Shown: positions 42,803 to 50,076 of the stretch, piece by piece | Position numbering within the stretch: the stretch's first letter is position 1 | How the letters are laid out: each line of letters begins with the position of its first letter | NCBI RefSeq assembly: GCF_008065375.1 | Contig: NZ_VJYI01000040.1 | Location: 1-54,204 of the forward strand | DNA: 54,204 nt | Direction of reading: 5' to 3' | Origin: Nonomuraea sp. SYSU D8015 | GTDB lineage: Bacteria; Actinomycetota; Actinomycetes; Streptosporangiales; Streptosporangiaceae | Made by a program: the position numbers and the translations under genes | Notes under the pieces: model-generated | The model's input: only the letters and a program-made list of their open reading frames with translations | Databases searched by the model: none | What the model was told of the DNA's origin: nothing

Positions 42803-43801
42803 TCAGAGCTGTTCGAGGACGCGCCGCTCGGCGGCGGGGTCGAGCCAGGTGTCGGGTGAAGGGGCGTCGGGGCGCGGCTGTGGGTCGCCTTCGGCCTGCA
42901 GCCAGGCCCACGTGGCGGCGAGCGTTTCCCGCAGCGGTCGGCAGGTCAGGCCGACGGCGAGAGCGGCGCCGACGTCGGCGTCGTGGATACCGGTGGGCGC
43001 CGGGTCGTGCGGGTAGCGCAGGCCGAACTCCATCCCCAGCGCGAAGCCCTCTTCTCGGAGCAGGTCCGGCGGCGCCCACAGCAGCCGGGCGTCGAACCCG
43101 GTCACCTCCAGCGCTGTCTGCAGCAGTTCGCCGATCGTGACAGCGCCGGGCGGTCCGGCGACGTTGAACGTGCCGCCGACGCCGTTCTCGGCCGACCTCA
43201 GCATCCAGACGGCCAGATCCATGGCATCGATGAACTGCAGCGGCGCATCGGCGGGACCGGGCGCCACCACCGGCCCGCCCTTTTCCAGGCGGCGCAGCCA
43301 CCATGGGATGCGGCCGACGTCTTCGTACGGGCCGAGGATCATGCCGGCCCTGGCCAGCAGGGCACGCTCGCCGAATGCCTCGAGGGCGGCCAGTTCCCCG
43401 CCTCGCTTGGCGGCCGCGTAGTCGGCGGCGTCCTCGCTCGCCGCCTCGCCGTCCACGAGCGGAGCGCTCTCGTCAGCGGCGGGCGGCCAGGGCCAGCGGT
43501 AGACGCCGCGGCTGGAGACGTAGCCGTAGTGCCCGGCTCGGTCGGCCAGCAGGCGGGCGCTGTCGCGGACCACGCGCGGTGCCCAGGCCCAGGTGTCGAT
43601 GACGGCATCCCACTCCTGCCGGCCCAGCGCGGCCCGGACCGCCTTGGGGTCGGTGCGGTCGGCGATCAACGCCCGGGCGCCGGGCGCCGGCCCCCGGCTG
43701 AGGCCGCGGTTGAGCGTGGTGACCTCGTCGCCGCGCTCCAGCGCGGTCTCCACGACGGCGCGGCCGACGTGGTGGGTTCCGCCGAGGACCAGCAGTTTCA
43801 T
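42803..43801 (-). CDS. NAD-dependent epimerase/dehydratase family protein
   Basis: A 332-residue extended-SDR protein. The nucleotide motif is LVLGGTHHVGRAVVE (GGTxxxG, residues 4-18), followed by WDAVIDTWAW and the YVSSRGVY and DYAAAKRGGE segments that supply the Tyr/Lys pair (YxxxK). The C-terminal half includes LRREEGF-type substrate-region helices. It resembles reductases of the mRNA-binding/isoflavone-reductase-like group seen next to oxygenases. Start at 43801 overlaps the CocE stop (ATGA), so it is co-translated in the D operon. Confidence 0.82.
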   Translation of the reverse strand: MKLLVLGGTHHVGRAVVETALERGDEVTTLNRGLSRGPAPGARALIADRTDPKAVRAALGRQEWDAVIDTWAWAPRVVRDSARLLADRAGHYGYVSSRGVYRWPWPPAADESAPLVDGEAASEDAADYAAAKRGGELAALEAFGERALLARAGMILGPYEDVGRIPWWLRRLEKGGPVVAPGPADAPLQFIDAMDLAVWMLRSAENGVGGTFNVAGPPGAVTIGELLQTALEVTGFDARLLWAPPDLLREEGFALGMEFGLRYPHDPAPTGIHDADVGAALAVGLTCRPLRETLAATWAWLQAEGDPQPRPDAPSPDTWLDPAAERRVLEQL

Positions 43802-45411
43802 GACGCTCCAGACAAGACGGGAAGCCAGATGGCGGAGGGACGGTCCCGATCGTGGAAGATCTCGTGGCTGGATGAGCGCAGCTCGCGTGATGTGGCGAGA
43901 GGGTCGCCGGTGCCGGGGTTGCGGCCGAAGCGGGGATGGGCGCCGCTGGAGACCTGTAACCGGATCCGATGGCCACGTGCGAAGCGGTGGGCCAGCGGCC
44001 ACAGGTCGATGTCGGCGGTCCGGACGTCGCCGGGCTGGCTGAGACGGACGATGCCGTCGCACAGGTTGGTCGAACGGCCACCGGGTGACACGTCGCACAA
44101 GCGGGCGAAGTAGTCGACGTGCGGAAGGGACGAGCGGGCGTACAGGCGGGCTCTGACCGGGCCGATGACGTCGATGTCGTGCGGCAGCGGATCGGAGGTG
44201 AAGGTGAGGACGTCCGGCCTGGCCTCGATGCGGCGGTTGTCCTTGCGGCCGGCGGACAGGCCGACCGCGGTGCCGCCGACCGTGGGAGTCGGGTCGCCGG
44301 GGTCGTAGCGGTAGCGGCTGGGGTGTACGCCTTCTGTGGCGGGTTCAGCGCTGAGCCGTCCGCCGGAGTGCAGGTGCCAGGAGGTCGGCTCATGCGAGGG
44401 CGGCCATTCGGGCAGCTCCTGCCAGCGGTCCGCGCCCGTGATGAACAACCGCACCCCCGACGGCGGTTGCCCGCCCAGCAGCGCGGCGTCCAACGCGGCC
44501 AGCGCGTCGCGCATGCCGTGACGGGTGTAGAGGCCCTTGCCGTGCCCCCATGGCCCGATCAGCAGCCTCACCTGGCGTCCCGCGGCCCGCAGCGCGGCGT
44601 AGTCGGCCAGCATGCCCGGCAGGAAGAAGTCGTCCCAGCCGCCTTGCAAGTGTACGGCGGGCGGCATGCGAGCGACGTTCGCACGGTGGTCCGTGCGGGC
44701 CCAATAGGCCTCGTCCGGGCCGTGCTCGATCCACTCACCGAACCAGGGGACGCGGTGTCCGGTCAGCACCAGGTCGGCCTCGTTCAGCGGAAGCGCCAGA
44801 GTAGCGTCGCGGAGCTTACGAGCGGCAGTGATCATGCTGAGCAGTTGCCGGGTGACGGAGTAGCCGCTGGTGAACATCCGGTCCACGAGCTGGACCCAGC
44901 CCAGGGCGTTGCCCAGCGCGAAAGCCCCGCCCGGGTACATGAAGCGGTGGGCGAACTCGGCCGGGGCGTCCTGGATGACGGCGATCTTCCACTCGGGGAT
45001 CTCACGGGCGGCCAGTTCCCACTGCGCGTAGCCGAGGTAGCTGGCTCCCCAGGTGGCCAGCACGCCGCCGAACCACGGCTGGGCGCGCAGCCAGCTCAGC
45101 GTGCCGTCGGCGTCGGCCGGGTCGATGGTGAAGCCGTCGAAGCGGCCGCCGGAGCCGGCCGTGCCGCGCAGGCTCTGGTACAGCACCTGGTAGCCGCGTT
45201 CGGCCAGCAGTTTCGGCAGCTGGTCCAGCGCGTTGCCGCGGCCGTACGGGCTGCGCAACAGCACCAGCGGCGCCTTGTCCACATCGGCCGGGTAGTAGTG
45301 GCTGGCCAGAAGCCGCACCCCATCGGCGGCGGGGATCTCGACGTCGCGCCGCAGGCGCACCGGGTGCCGGATGGCGGGAAGCACATCGAACAGGCGGCTG
45401 AGCAGGGTCAT
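43798..45411 (-). CDS. CocE/NonD family hydrolase (X-Pro dipeptidyl-peptidase-like)
   Basis: A 537-residue serine hydrolase. N-terminal alpha/beta hydrolase domain: VLLRSPYGRG, YQSLRGTAGSGGRFDGF, the nucleophile ATWGASYLGYAQWELA (Ser124), and the histidine region LIGPWGHGKG. The C-terminal beta-jelly-roll is ADVLTFTSDPLPHDIDVIGP to YFARLCDVSPGGRSTNLCDG. CocE-type enzymes cleave esters such as cocaine or acyl-peptide bonds. First gene of an operon with the epimerase and monooxygenase. Leader element D is 40 nt upstream, and a divergent MarR regulator lies beyond it. Confidence 0.88.
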   Translation of the reverse strand: MTLLSRLFDVLPAIRHPVRLRRDVEIPAADGVRLLASHYYPADVDKAPLVLLRSPYGRGNALDQLPKLLAERGYQVLYQSLRGTAGSGGRFDGFTIDPADADGTLSWLRAQPWFGGVLATWGASYLGYAQWELAAREIPEWKIAVIQDAPAEFAHRFMYPGGAFALGNALGWVQLVDRMFTSGYSVTRQLLSMITAARKLRDATLALPLNEADLVLTGHRVPWFGEWIEHGPDEAYWARTDHRANVARMPPAVHLQGGWDDFFLPGMLADYAALRAAGRQVRLLIGPWGHGKGLYTRHGMRDALAALDAALLGGQPPSGVRLFITGADRWQELPEWPPSHEPTSWHLHSGGRLSAEPATEGVHPSRYRYDPGDPTPTVGGTAVGLSAGRKDNRRIEARPDVLTFTSDPLPHDIDVIGPVRARLYARSSLPHVDYFARLCDVSPGGRSTNLCDGIVRLSQPGDVRTADIDLWPLAHRFARGHRIRLQVSSGAHPRFGRNPGTGDPLATSRELRSSSHEIFHDRDRPSAIWLPVLSGAS

Positions 45412-45444
45412 CGCCGGTCATCTCCTTGATGGACGGAGCGGATG

Positions 45445-45474
45445 TCACATCGCCGACCAGGCTTCCCGGCACAC
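45445..45474 (-). CDS. leader ORF of copy D (9 codons)
   Basis: GTG at 45474 within leader element D reads VCREAWSAM and stops at TGA 45445-45447, 33 nt before the CocE start. Nearly identical in length and sequence to the copy C leader ORF. Confidence 0.35.
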   Translation of the reverse strand: MCREAWSAM

Positions 45475-45475
45475 C
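45452..45475 (-). promoter_or_regulatory. 24-nt leader element, copy D
   Basis: Begins GGTGTGCCGG and ends CTGGTCGGC on the minus strand. TATGGA (complement of 45484-45489) ends 8 nt before it. It heads the CocE-epimerase-monooxygenase operon. Confidence 0.8.
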
Positions 45476-45522
45476 ATCGGCGCTCCATACGGCGGAACCC
45501 GATACACGCAACATAGCGAATT

Positions 45523-45538
45523 TTCAGAAACTTCTGAA
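45523..45538. promoter_or_regulatory. MarR operator palindrome
   Basis: TTCAGAA-AC-TTCTGAA is a perfect inverted repeat 30 nt upstream of the MarR gene at 45568 and about 35 nt beyond the -10 of the divergent CocE operon, well placed to control both. Confidence 0.65.
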
Positions 45539-45567
45539 GCACTCGCGTGATTCGATATCCTGCGCTC

Positions 45568-46038
45568 GTGAGCGACAGACAAGACCGGTGGCAGGTCGCC
45601 GAACATCTCGCCCTGACCCTGGCCGACGGCGGACTGCAGCGCATGGCCGCGCGCACCCTGGCCGTCTTCCTCTTCACCGACCAGCAGAGCGTCACCGCGG
45701 GCGAGATCGCCGAACGGCTCGACGCCAGCGCCGGCTCGGTCTCCGCGGCGGTGAAATCACTGCTGTCGGTCGGCCTGATCGAACGCCTGCCCGCTCCCGG
45801 CAGCCGCCGCGAGCACTACCGTCTCCGTGACGACGCCTGGGCCACCCTTTTCACCAGCCAGAACACCGTCATCCAGATCATGCTCCAAGCCGCGCAGACC
45901 GGCATCGACACCACCCCGGCCGACGACCCCGCCCACCGGCGGCTGACCCAGATGCGCGACTTCTACCACTTCCTGCTGAGCGAGATACCCGCCCTGCTCG
46001 AACGCTGGCAGCACCACCAGCACAGCTCACTCCAGTGA
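45568..46038 (+). CDS. MarR/GbsR-type transcriptional regulator
   Basis: A 156-residue winged-helix protein: LALTLADGGLQRMAARTLAV, then the recognition block SVTAGEIAERLDASAGSVSA and wing LIERLPAPGSRREHYRLRDD, followed by C-terminal dimer helices. The GTG at 45568 is preferred to the one at 45547, which would sit closer to the operator. It resembles the regulator at 36408, and both stand beside FAD monooxygenase operons. Likely represses the divergent CocE-epimerase-monooxygenase operon and itself, with a small aromatic ligand as inducer (inference). Confidence 0.82.
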   Translation: MSDRQDRWQVAEHLALTLADGGLQRMAARTLAVFLFTDQQSVTAGEIAERLDASAGSVSAAVKSLLSVGLIERLPAPGSRREHYRLRDDAWATLFTSQNTVIQIMLQAAQTGIDTTPADDPAHRRLTQMRDFYHFLLSEIPALLERWQHHQHSSLQ

Positions 46039-46193
46039 TCACGCTGTTCCGCGGCCAGCCCGGCCGAACTCAGCTCGCAGGCCACAGCGTGAGCGGCAGC
46101 GGGTAGCGGCGGGCGTCCATGGAGCCACGCTGCCGAAGTCGGCTCACTTGTAGGCTCTGCCCGCACCGTCCGATTCGTCATAGGCTGCACTCA

Positions 46194-46217
46194 GGTGAGC
46201 CGGGAAGTCTGGTCGGC
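46194..46217 (+). promoter_or_regulatory. 24-nt leader element, copy E
   Basis: Begins GGTGAGCCGG and ends CTGGTCGGC on the plus strand. TAGGCT (46181-46186) ends 7 nt before it. No gene follows in this direction: its GTG frame (46195-46272) reads VSREVWSARPIG and on, antisense to the ABC relic. Confidence 0.75.
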
Positions 46218-46330
46218 ACGTCCCATTGGCGGCGGTGGCGGTCCAGGTGGTCGGCGTCGTGTTCGCCGATGAGGCGGCCGTGGTGGAGGATGCCGATGCG
46301 GGTGGCCAGGCGGGCGCACATCCTTCTGGG
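46215..46330 (-). pseudogene. ABC transporter ATP-binding protein, C-terminal relic
   Basis: The minus frame RMCARLATRIGILHHGRLIG-EHDADHLDRH matches the end of ABC ATPases (the segment after Walker B and H-loop: ER.CDR.GILHHGRL). All catalytic motifs are missing. The fragment starts 27 nt after leader element F and ends in leader element E. Confidence 0.55.
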
Positions 46331-46348
46331 CAAAGCGGATAAGGACCC

Positions 46349-46372
46349 GCCGACCAGACTTCCCGGCACACC
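46349..46372 (-). promoter_or_regulatory. 24-nt leader element, copy F
   Basis: Begins GGTGTGCCGG and ends CTGGTCGGC on the minus strand. TAAGTT (complement of 46380-46385) ends 7 nt before it. Downstream is only the ABC ATPase relic, so the original gene has been deleted. GTG frame: VCREVWSAGPYP. Confidence 0.75.
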
Positions 46373-46546
46373 TCCGGACAACTTATCAAGAACCGCCAAG
46401 ATCACAACGACAGCATCTCCGCCTCCACGTAAGAAAGCTTCCGTGATCGTCCCTTGATGTCCGTGTCACGAAACCATCCAGCAGCCCGGACCACTACCAA
46501 GGCCGACAGTCTGGTGCCGAGAGTTCCGCACTGTTAACGTCGGCGA

Positions 46547-46570
46547 TGGTGCGCCGGGAAGCCTGGTCGG
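46547..46570 (+). promoter_or_regulatory. 24-nt leader element, copy G
   Basis: Begins GGTGCGCCGG and ends CTGGTCGGC on the plus strand. TAACGT (46534-46539) ends 7 nt before it. Flanking GGCGATG and CATCGCC could form an outer 7-bp stem around it. 27 nt upstream of the two-TM protein gene. GTG frame: VRREAWSATSPH. Confidence 0.8.
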
Positions 46571-46597
46571 CAACATCGCCCCACCCGGGAGGATGCA

Positions 46598-47104
46598 ATG
46601 CCCGGCTTGACCATCCCTGCGGCTGTCGCCCATCGGCGCTGGTCCAGCCCACGCACCATCATGGCCGTTCTCTCATTCATAGTCGGGTGCGCCGCCGGCG
46701 TGCCGGCCACCGGCGTGCTTGTCGACGCACTGCACGACTACCGGGCCACACACCGCCAAATCGTCGCGCAGGTGGTGGAGGAGCATGCCATCGTCGCGAG
46801 GGTGACGTGGCCGGACGAGGTCGGCGTGAAACGGAGCGGCACGGTACGGCAGCCGCTCGATCACCTTTCCGACGGTCAAGCCCGGATCTGGCACCAGCAG
46901 GGGAGATTGACGCCGCGACCGCTCGGCCCTGTGGACATCTGCTTCGCCTTCCTGCTTGCCGGCTTCTTCACAGGCTGGCCGACATGGGTGGCGTTGTCGC
47001 ACCTTCACAACTGGCGGGTCGCCAAGACAGCGGTAGCGGAACTGGACGAGCAGTGGCGCGCCATGAACAGTGGAGGTCGATCGCCACCAGACCTGCGCCT
47101 GTAG
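46598..47104 (+). CDS. two-TM membrane protein (Rv1733c-like)
   Basis: A 168-residue protein with one membrane helix at each end (TIMAVLSFIVGCAAGVPATG; DICFAFLLAGFFTGWPTWVA) and an extracytoplasmic loop between (VVEEHAIVARVTWPDEVGVK). The plan matches the Rv1733c family of actinobacterial membrane proteins, whose role is unknown. CGGGAGGATGCA stands directly before the ATG. Preceded by leader element G. Confidence 0.65.
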   Translation: MPGLTIPAAVAHRRWSSPRTIMAVLSFIVGCAAGVPATGVLVDALHDYRATHRQIVAQVVEEHAIVARVTWPDEVGVKRSGTVRQPLDHLSDGQARIWHQQGRLTPRPLGPVDICFAFLLAGFFTGWPTWVALSHLHNWRVAKTAVAELDEQWRAMNSGGRSPPDLRL

Positions 47105-47209
47105 CAGCGGCATGGAGCCACTCACGCTCGGGTTCCCTACAAGGAGGCGCATGGGTGGTTCCGTTCGCTGGCGACCTTTGAAAAGATCCGCACGCGCTGT
47201 CCGATCCCG

Positions 47210-48433
47210 CTATACGTTCGCTGCCGCTACCTCTTTGGATGCCGCACGTCGCGGCATATTGCGGCCCGGTGGTTTTCTCCTGTCCCAGGGCATGGCCAGG
47301 ACGAGGAACGGGATCACCAGGACCGAGCTCATGGCCCACCACGAGTGGTGGTGGGCCCAATCGGCGTAGTTGAACTGGGTGAGGTAGATGTAGCCGAGCC
47401 CCGCCCACACAGCGCAGGCCGTCAGCGCCGTCTGGCTCCACCGGGTCGGGCGCGCGATCAGGAAAGGAACGAACCACAACAGGTATTGGGCGCCCAGCCG
47501 CGGCGTCACCACCATGAAGGCCAACAGCATCGCAGAGGTGAGGTCCACCGGGTCGCCGCGGCGCCACAGCCAGAAGGCCGCGATCAGCACGCTATAGATG
47601 AACACCTGGCCGACCGTCGCGTAGGCCGGTTCCAAGGCCCAGTTGCCACCCGTCAACCAGGCCGTCCAACCCCACTCGCCGACGATGGGCCGGACCCATC
47701 GCAGCATCGCCACCACATCAGGCAGGCGCGAGACAGGCGTGCCGGCCCCCAGCGGGAGTGTGACCAAGAACAGCAGGGGAAGCGCGCCGGAGGCCAGGAG
47801 CGCGATGAGTCGTCCCCGCCACGTCGTGAGCATCATCAGCACGACGGGCAGCAGGACGATGGGCCAGCTCTTGGCGGACAGGGCCAGCCCGAACAAGACC
47901 CCGGCGGCCAGCCCGCGGTCGGAGCGCGCCGCGAGGTAGGCGCCGACCAGGAACACCAGGGAGACCGGCTCCACTTGCCCGTGGATGGAGGCGACCATCA
48001 CGGCAAGAGGGCAGCAGGCGTACTGGAAGCGTCGCAGCGCTTCGTGCCGGCCGCCTGCGAGCTTGCCGACCAGAATGACCAAGCCGACATCGGCCACGAC
48101 GGTGACGAGCCGCCCGCCGACCTCCCAGGGGATGCCGGCGGCCAGCGTGGCGGCGTAGGCGTAGGGGATCATGGGCAAGAACCGCCATGATCCGTCGGTG
48201 GACAGCACCGGGTCCTCATACCGCAGGATGGCCTCTCCGGCCGGTCGGAAGCTTTGCACGAAGTCGACCGGCTGCCAGTCCCCGGCGGCGGCGATGATCA
48301 GGACGGCCACACGCAGGCTCACGGCCACGAGCAGAGTCGTGCGCAGCGAGAGGCGCCAGCGGTACCGCTGTGCGGCGATCGCGAGGGCGAGCCCTGCGGC
48401 AAGCAGGAGCGCAGTGAGAATCGGCTGGTTCAC
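47210..48433 (-). CDS. polyprenol-phosphate mannosyltransferase (GT87, DUF2029)
   Basis: A 407-residue integral membrane protein with about 10-11 helices. N-terminal loop VDFVQSFRPAGEAILRYEDP carries the acidic catalytic region of GT-C glycosyltransferases, followed by YAYAATLAAGIPWEVGG and the hydrophobic repeats of the DUF2029 (alpha-mannosyltransferase) family. It would use polyprenyl-phosphate-mannose outside the membrane to build lipoglycan or glycoprotein mannose. GTG start at 48433 chosen because it gives the helical N-terminus and overlaps the leader ORF stop (GTGA). Leader element H is 78 nt upstream. Confidence 0.78.
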   Translation of the reverse strand: MNQPILTALLLAAGLALAIAAQRYRWRLSLRTTLLVAVSLRVAVLIIAAAGDWQPVDFVQSFRPAGEAILRYEDPVLSTDGSWRFLPMIPYAYAATLAAGIPWEVGGRLVTVVADVGLVILVGKLAGGRHEALRRFQYACCPLAVMVASIHGQVEPVSLVFLVGAYLAARSDRGLAAGVLFGLALSAKSWPIVLLPVVLMMLTTWRGRLIALLASGALPLLFLVTLPLGAGTPVSRLPDVVAMLRWVRPIVGEWGWTAWLTGGNWALEPAYATVGQVFIYSVLIAAFWLWRRGDPVDLTSAMLLAFMVVTPRLGAQYLLWFVPFLIARPTRWSQTALTACAVWAGLGYIYLTQFNYADWAHHHSWWAMSSVLVIPFLVLAMPWDRRKPPGRNMPRRAASKEVAAANV

Positions 48434-48534
48434 GCGATGCCGCCCAGCATGGGGGCGGAAATGGGGCACATGGTGATCTGCATTTCGTCTTGTCGGGAGC
48501 TCTGCCATGACGCCGACCAGACTTCCCGGCACAC
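48430..48534 (-). CDS. leader ORF of copy H (34 codons), coupled to the mannosyltransferase
   Basis: GTG at 48534 inside element H starts VCREVWSASWQSSRQDEMQI and the frame runs TMCPISAPMLGGIA to a TGA at 48430-48432 that overlaps the mannosyltransferase GTG as GTGA. Because the end of the leader meets the start of the gene exactly, translational coupling is plausible. Confidence 0.5.
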   Translation of the reverse strand: MCREVWSASWQSSRQDEMQITMCPISAPMLGGIA

Positions 48535-48535
48535 C
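48512..48535 (-). promoter_or_regulatory. 24-nt leader element, copy H
   Basis: Begins GGTGTGCCGG and ends CTGGTCGGC on the minus strand. No good -10 at the standard distance. It is divergent from copy I, 122 bp away, and heads the mannosyltransferase gene. Confidence 0.75.
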
Positions 48536-48657
48536 ATGTACGCCCTTGGGGACATACGTCAGGGCAGCTTACAGAACCGCGCGGGTCACGTCAGCCGCGC
48601 GGGTCCGGGTCTCGCGGCAGGCTGTCAGGTGAGGCGCACGCGGGTTACAGTTGCCTC

Positions 48658-48681
48658 GGTGCGCCGGGAAGTCTGGTCGGC
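48658..48681 (+). promoter_or_regulatory. 24-nt leader element, copy I
   Basis: Begins GGTGCGCCGG and ends CTGGTCGGC on the plus strand. TACAGT (48646-48651) ends 6 nt before it. 33 nt upstream of the SpoIIE phosphatase gene. Confidence 0.82.
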
Positions 48682-48718
48682 AATCAGTTGCCGATCTCCC
48701 CCTGGAGGCCACACGTGA
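48659..48718 (+). CDS. leader ORF of copy I (19 codons), coupled to the SpoIIE phosphatase
   Basis: GTG at 48659 reads VRREVWSAISCRSPPGGHT and stops at TGA 48716-48718, overlapping the phosphatase GTG (48715-48717) as GTGA. The GGAGG site of the phosphatase lies inside the leader ORF. Same 60-nt length as the copy J leader ORF. Confidence 0.55.
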   Translation: MRREVWSAISCRSPPGGHT

Positions 48719-49782
48719 CGAGTCGCCCATGGATGAGTCAGGAGGGTGCGGCTCGATCGATGGCTGCCTGGCCCTTCGTCATGATGGGCGTGGTGGCGGT
48801 CGTGGATGTCCTGGCCGGGCCTCAGTACGGCTACCTGTCGCTGCTTGCCCTGGGCCCCGCGTTCGCGAGTCTGGTCGGACGGGTCCGCCGGACGATTTTC
48901 ATCGGACTTGTGGCCTTGGCGCTTTCGCTGCTGCTGAGCGTCTATGACGAACTGATCGGAACGCGCCAGGGCTATCTGAGCCTGATCTCCATCGTGGGCG
49001 TGACGGCCGCCGGTGTCCTGGCCGCGATAGGACGCCAGCAGCGTGAGGAGGAACTGGCCAGCGTCCGGTCGGTGGCCGAGGTGGCACAGCGGGTACTGCT
49101 ACGCCCGGTGCCGCGCCGTGCCGGGCACCTGCGGGTCGCCGTCTCCTACACCTCCGCCAACGCCGAGGCCCGCATCGGCGGAGACCTGTACGAGGTGGTG
49201 ACGGGCCCGACCGGGGTACGCGTCATCGTCGGGGACGTGCAAGGCAAAGGCTTGGAAGCGGTCGAGAGCGCGGCGACCGTGCTCGGCGCATTCCGCGAGG
49301 CCGCTCACGACGAAGCCGATCTGCCCGGCGTCAGCGAACGCCTGGAAAGAGCGCTGAACCGGCGGCTGTCCGGCGAGGAGTTCGTGACCGCGATCGTCGC
49401 CGAAGCCGCCGATGAGACCTTGACGCTGCTCAACTACGGTCATCCGGCTCCGCTGCTGCTACGCGCCGACGGGAAGGTCGTCCCTGCCGAACCGGACGCC
49501 TACGCCGCGCCACTCGGCCTGTCCGAACTTCAGGCACAGCGGCCGCAACCGCACCGGATCCCCTTCCAACCCGGCGATCAGATCCTCCTCTACACCGACG
49601 GGGTGATCGAGGCTCGCGACCGAAGAGGGCGCTTTTACCCGCTTGCCGAACGCCTGCATCTGCTGGACGGCGATGACCCTGAGGAGGCGTTGGAGAAGCT
49701 GCGCCTGGATCTTGTGGCCCATGTTGACGGACCATTGCAGGACGATGCCGCCATGTTGCTCCTACGCTGCAGGGAAATCTGA
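48715..49782 (+). CDS. membrane-anchored SpoIIE/PP2C serine phosphatase
   Basis: A 355-residue protein. Three N-terminal membrane helices (AWPFVMMGVVAVVDVLAGPQ, IFIGLVALALSLLLSVYDEL, LSLISIVGVTAAGVLAAIGR), then a SpoIIE-type PP2C domain from about residue 120: metal-binding GGDLYEV, GDVQGKG, LNYGHPAPLLL, ILLYTDGVIEARD and DDAAMLLL. Such phosphatases dephosphorylate anti-sigma-factor antagonists or other phosphoserine proteins at the membrane. GTG at 48715 follows CTGGAGG. Leader element and leader ORF I precede it. Confidence 0.88.
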   Translation: MTSRPWMSQEGAARSMAAWPFVMMGVVAVVDVLAGPQYGYLSLLALGPAFASLVGRVRRTIFIGLVALALSLLLSVYDELIGTRQGYLSLISIVGVTAAGVLAAIGRQQREEELASVRSVAEVAQRVLLRPVPRRAGHLRVAVSYTSANAEARIGGDLYEVVTGPTGVRVIVGDVQGKGLEAVESAATVLGAFREAAHDEADLPGVSERLERALNRRLSGEEFVTAIVAEAADETLTLLNYGHPAPLLLRADGKVVPAEPDAYAAPLGLSELQAQRPQPHRIPFQPGDQILLYTDGVIEARDRRGRFYPLAERLHLLDGDDPEEALEKLRLDLVAHVDGPLQDDAAMLLLRCREI

Positions 49783-50015
49783 ACCCCGTCACCCTTTCGT
49801 CGTGGCGTCGGTGTCCCTTGAGCCAATTCCACAGGCAATTCGGGCTTTTTTGGATGTCTTGTGCGCTGCGCGGGAACTCGGCGGCATCATGCTCGGCCCC
49901 GTTCGAGTGGGTTATGGCCTGCACGTCTCCTCGCGACAGCGGGAGGCGAGCACACATGGAGGGCATATGTTCCCAAAACCCGCGTGAGGGTGAATTGCCC
50001 TGGTATGGTGTGCGC
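49783..50015. other. intergenic region
   Basis: Space between the phosphatase gene and copy J. A weak hairpin (CTCCTCGC/GCGGGAG, about 49928-49950) may be a terminator. No gene seen. Confidence 0.4.
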
Positions 50016-50039
50016 GGTGCGCCGGGAAGTCTGGTCGGC
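50016..50039 (+). promoter_or_regulatory. 24-nt leader element, copy J
   Basis: Begins GGTGCGCCGG and ends CTGGTCGGC on the plus strand. TATGGT (50004-50009) ends 6 nt before it. 33 nt upstream of the KamA-family gene. Confidence 0.82.
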
Positions 50040-50076
50040 AATGTCTCAATTCATCCGGCCAGAAAGGCACTCGTGA
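50017..50076 (+). CDS. leader ORF of copy J (19 codons), coupled to kamA
   Basis: GTG at 50017 reads VRREVWSAMSQFIRPERHS and stops at T-G-A 50074-50076, overlapping the KamA GTG (50073-50075) as GTGA. Same length, 60 nt, as in copy I though the last 11 codons differ. Confidence 0.55.
   Translation: MRREVWSAMSQFIRPERHS

Larger units (their letters stand above)
46039..46546. other. intergenic region with leader copies E and F around an ABC relic
   Basis: Contains no intact gene. Two leader elements face each other across a 131-bp ABC ATPase fragment; from 46373 to 46546 I see only the promoter of copy F and that of copy G. Confidence 0.5.

Noticed and set aside
41287..43140. 617-codon plus-strand ORF
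   Set aside because: Antisense to the monooxygenase and epimerase genes, which have clear motifs and overlaps; no ribosome binding site.
46194..46372. Leader element as terminal inverted repeat of a small transposon
   Set aside because: Only the E/F pair faces inward at short distance. The other copies are single, fixed in orientation to a gene, and lack target duplications.
36296..50039. Leader element as a cobalamin, fluoride or TPP riboswitch
   Set aside because: None of the conserved cores of those classes is present beyond short coincidental words, and the flanks outside 24 nt are not conserved.
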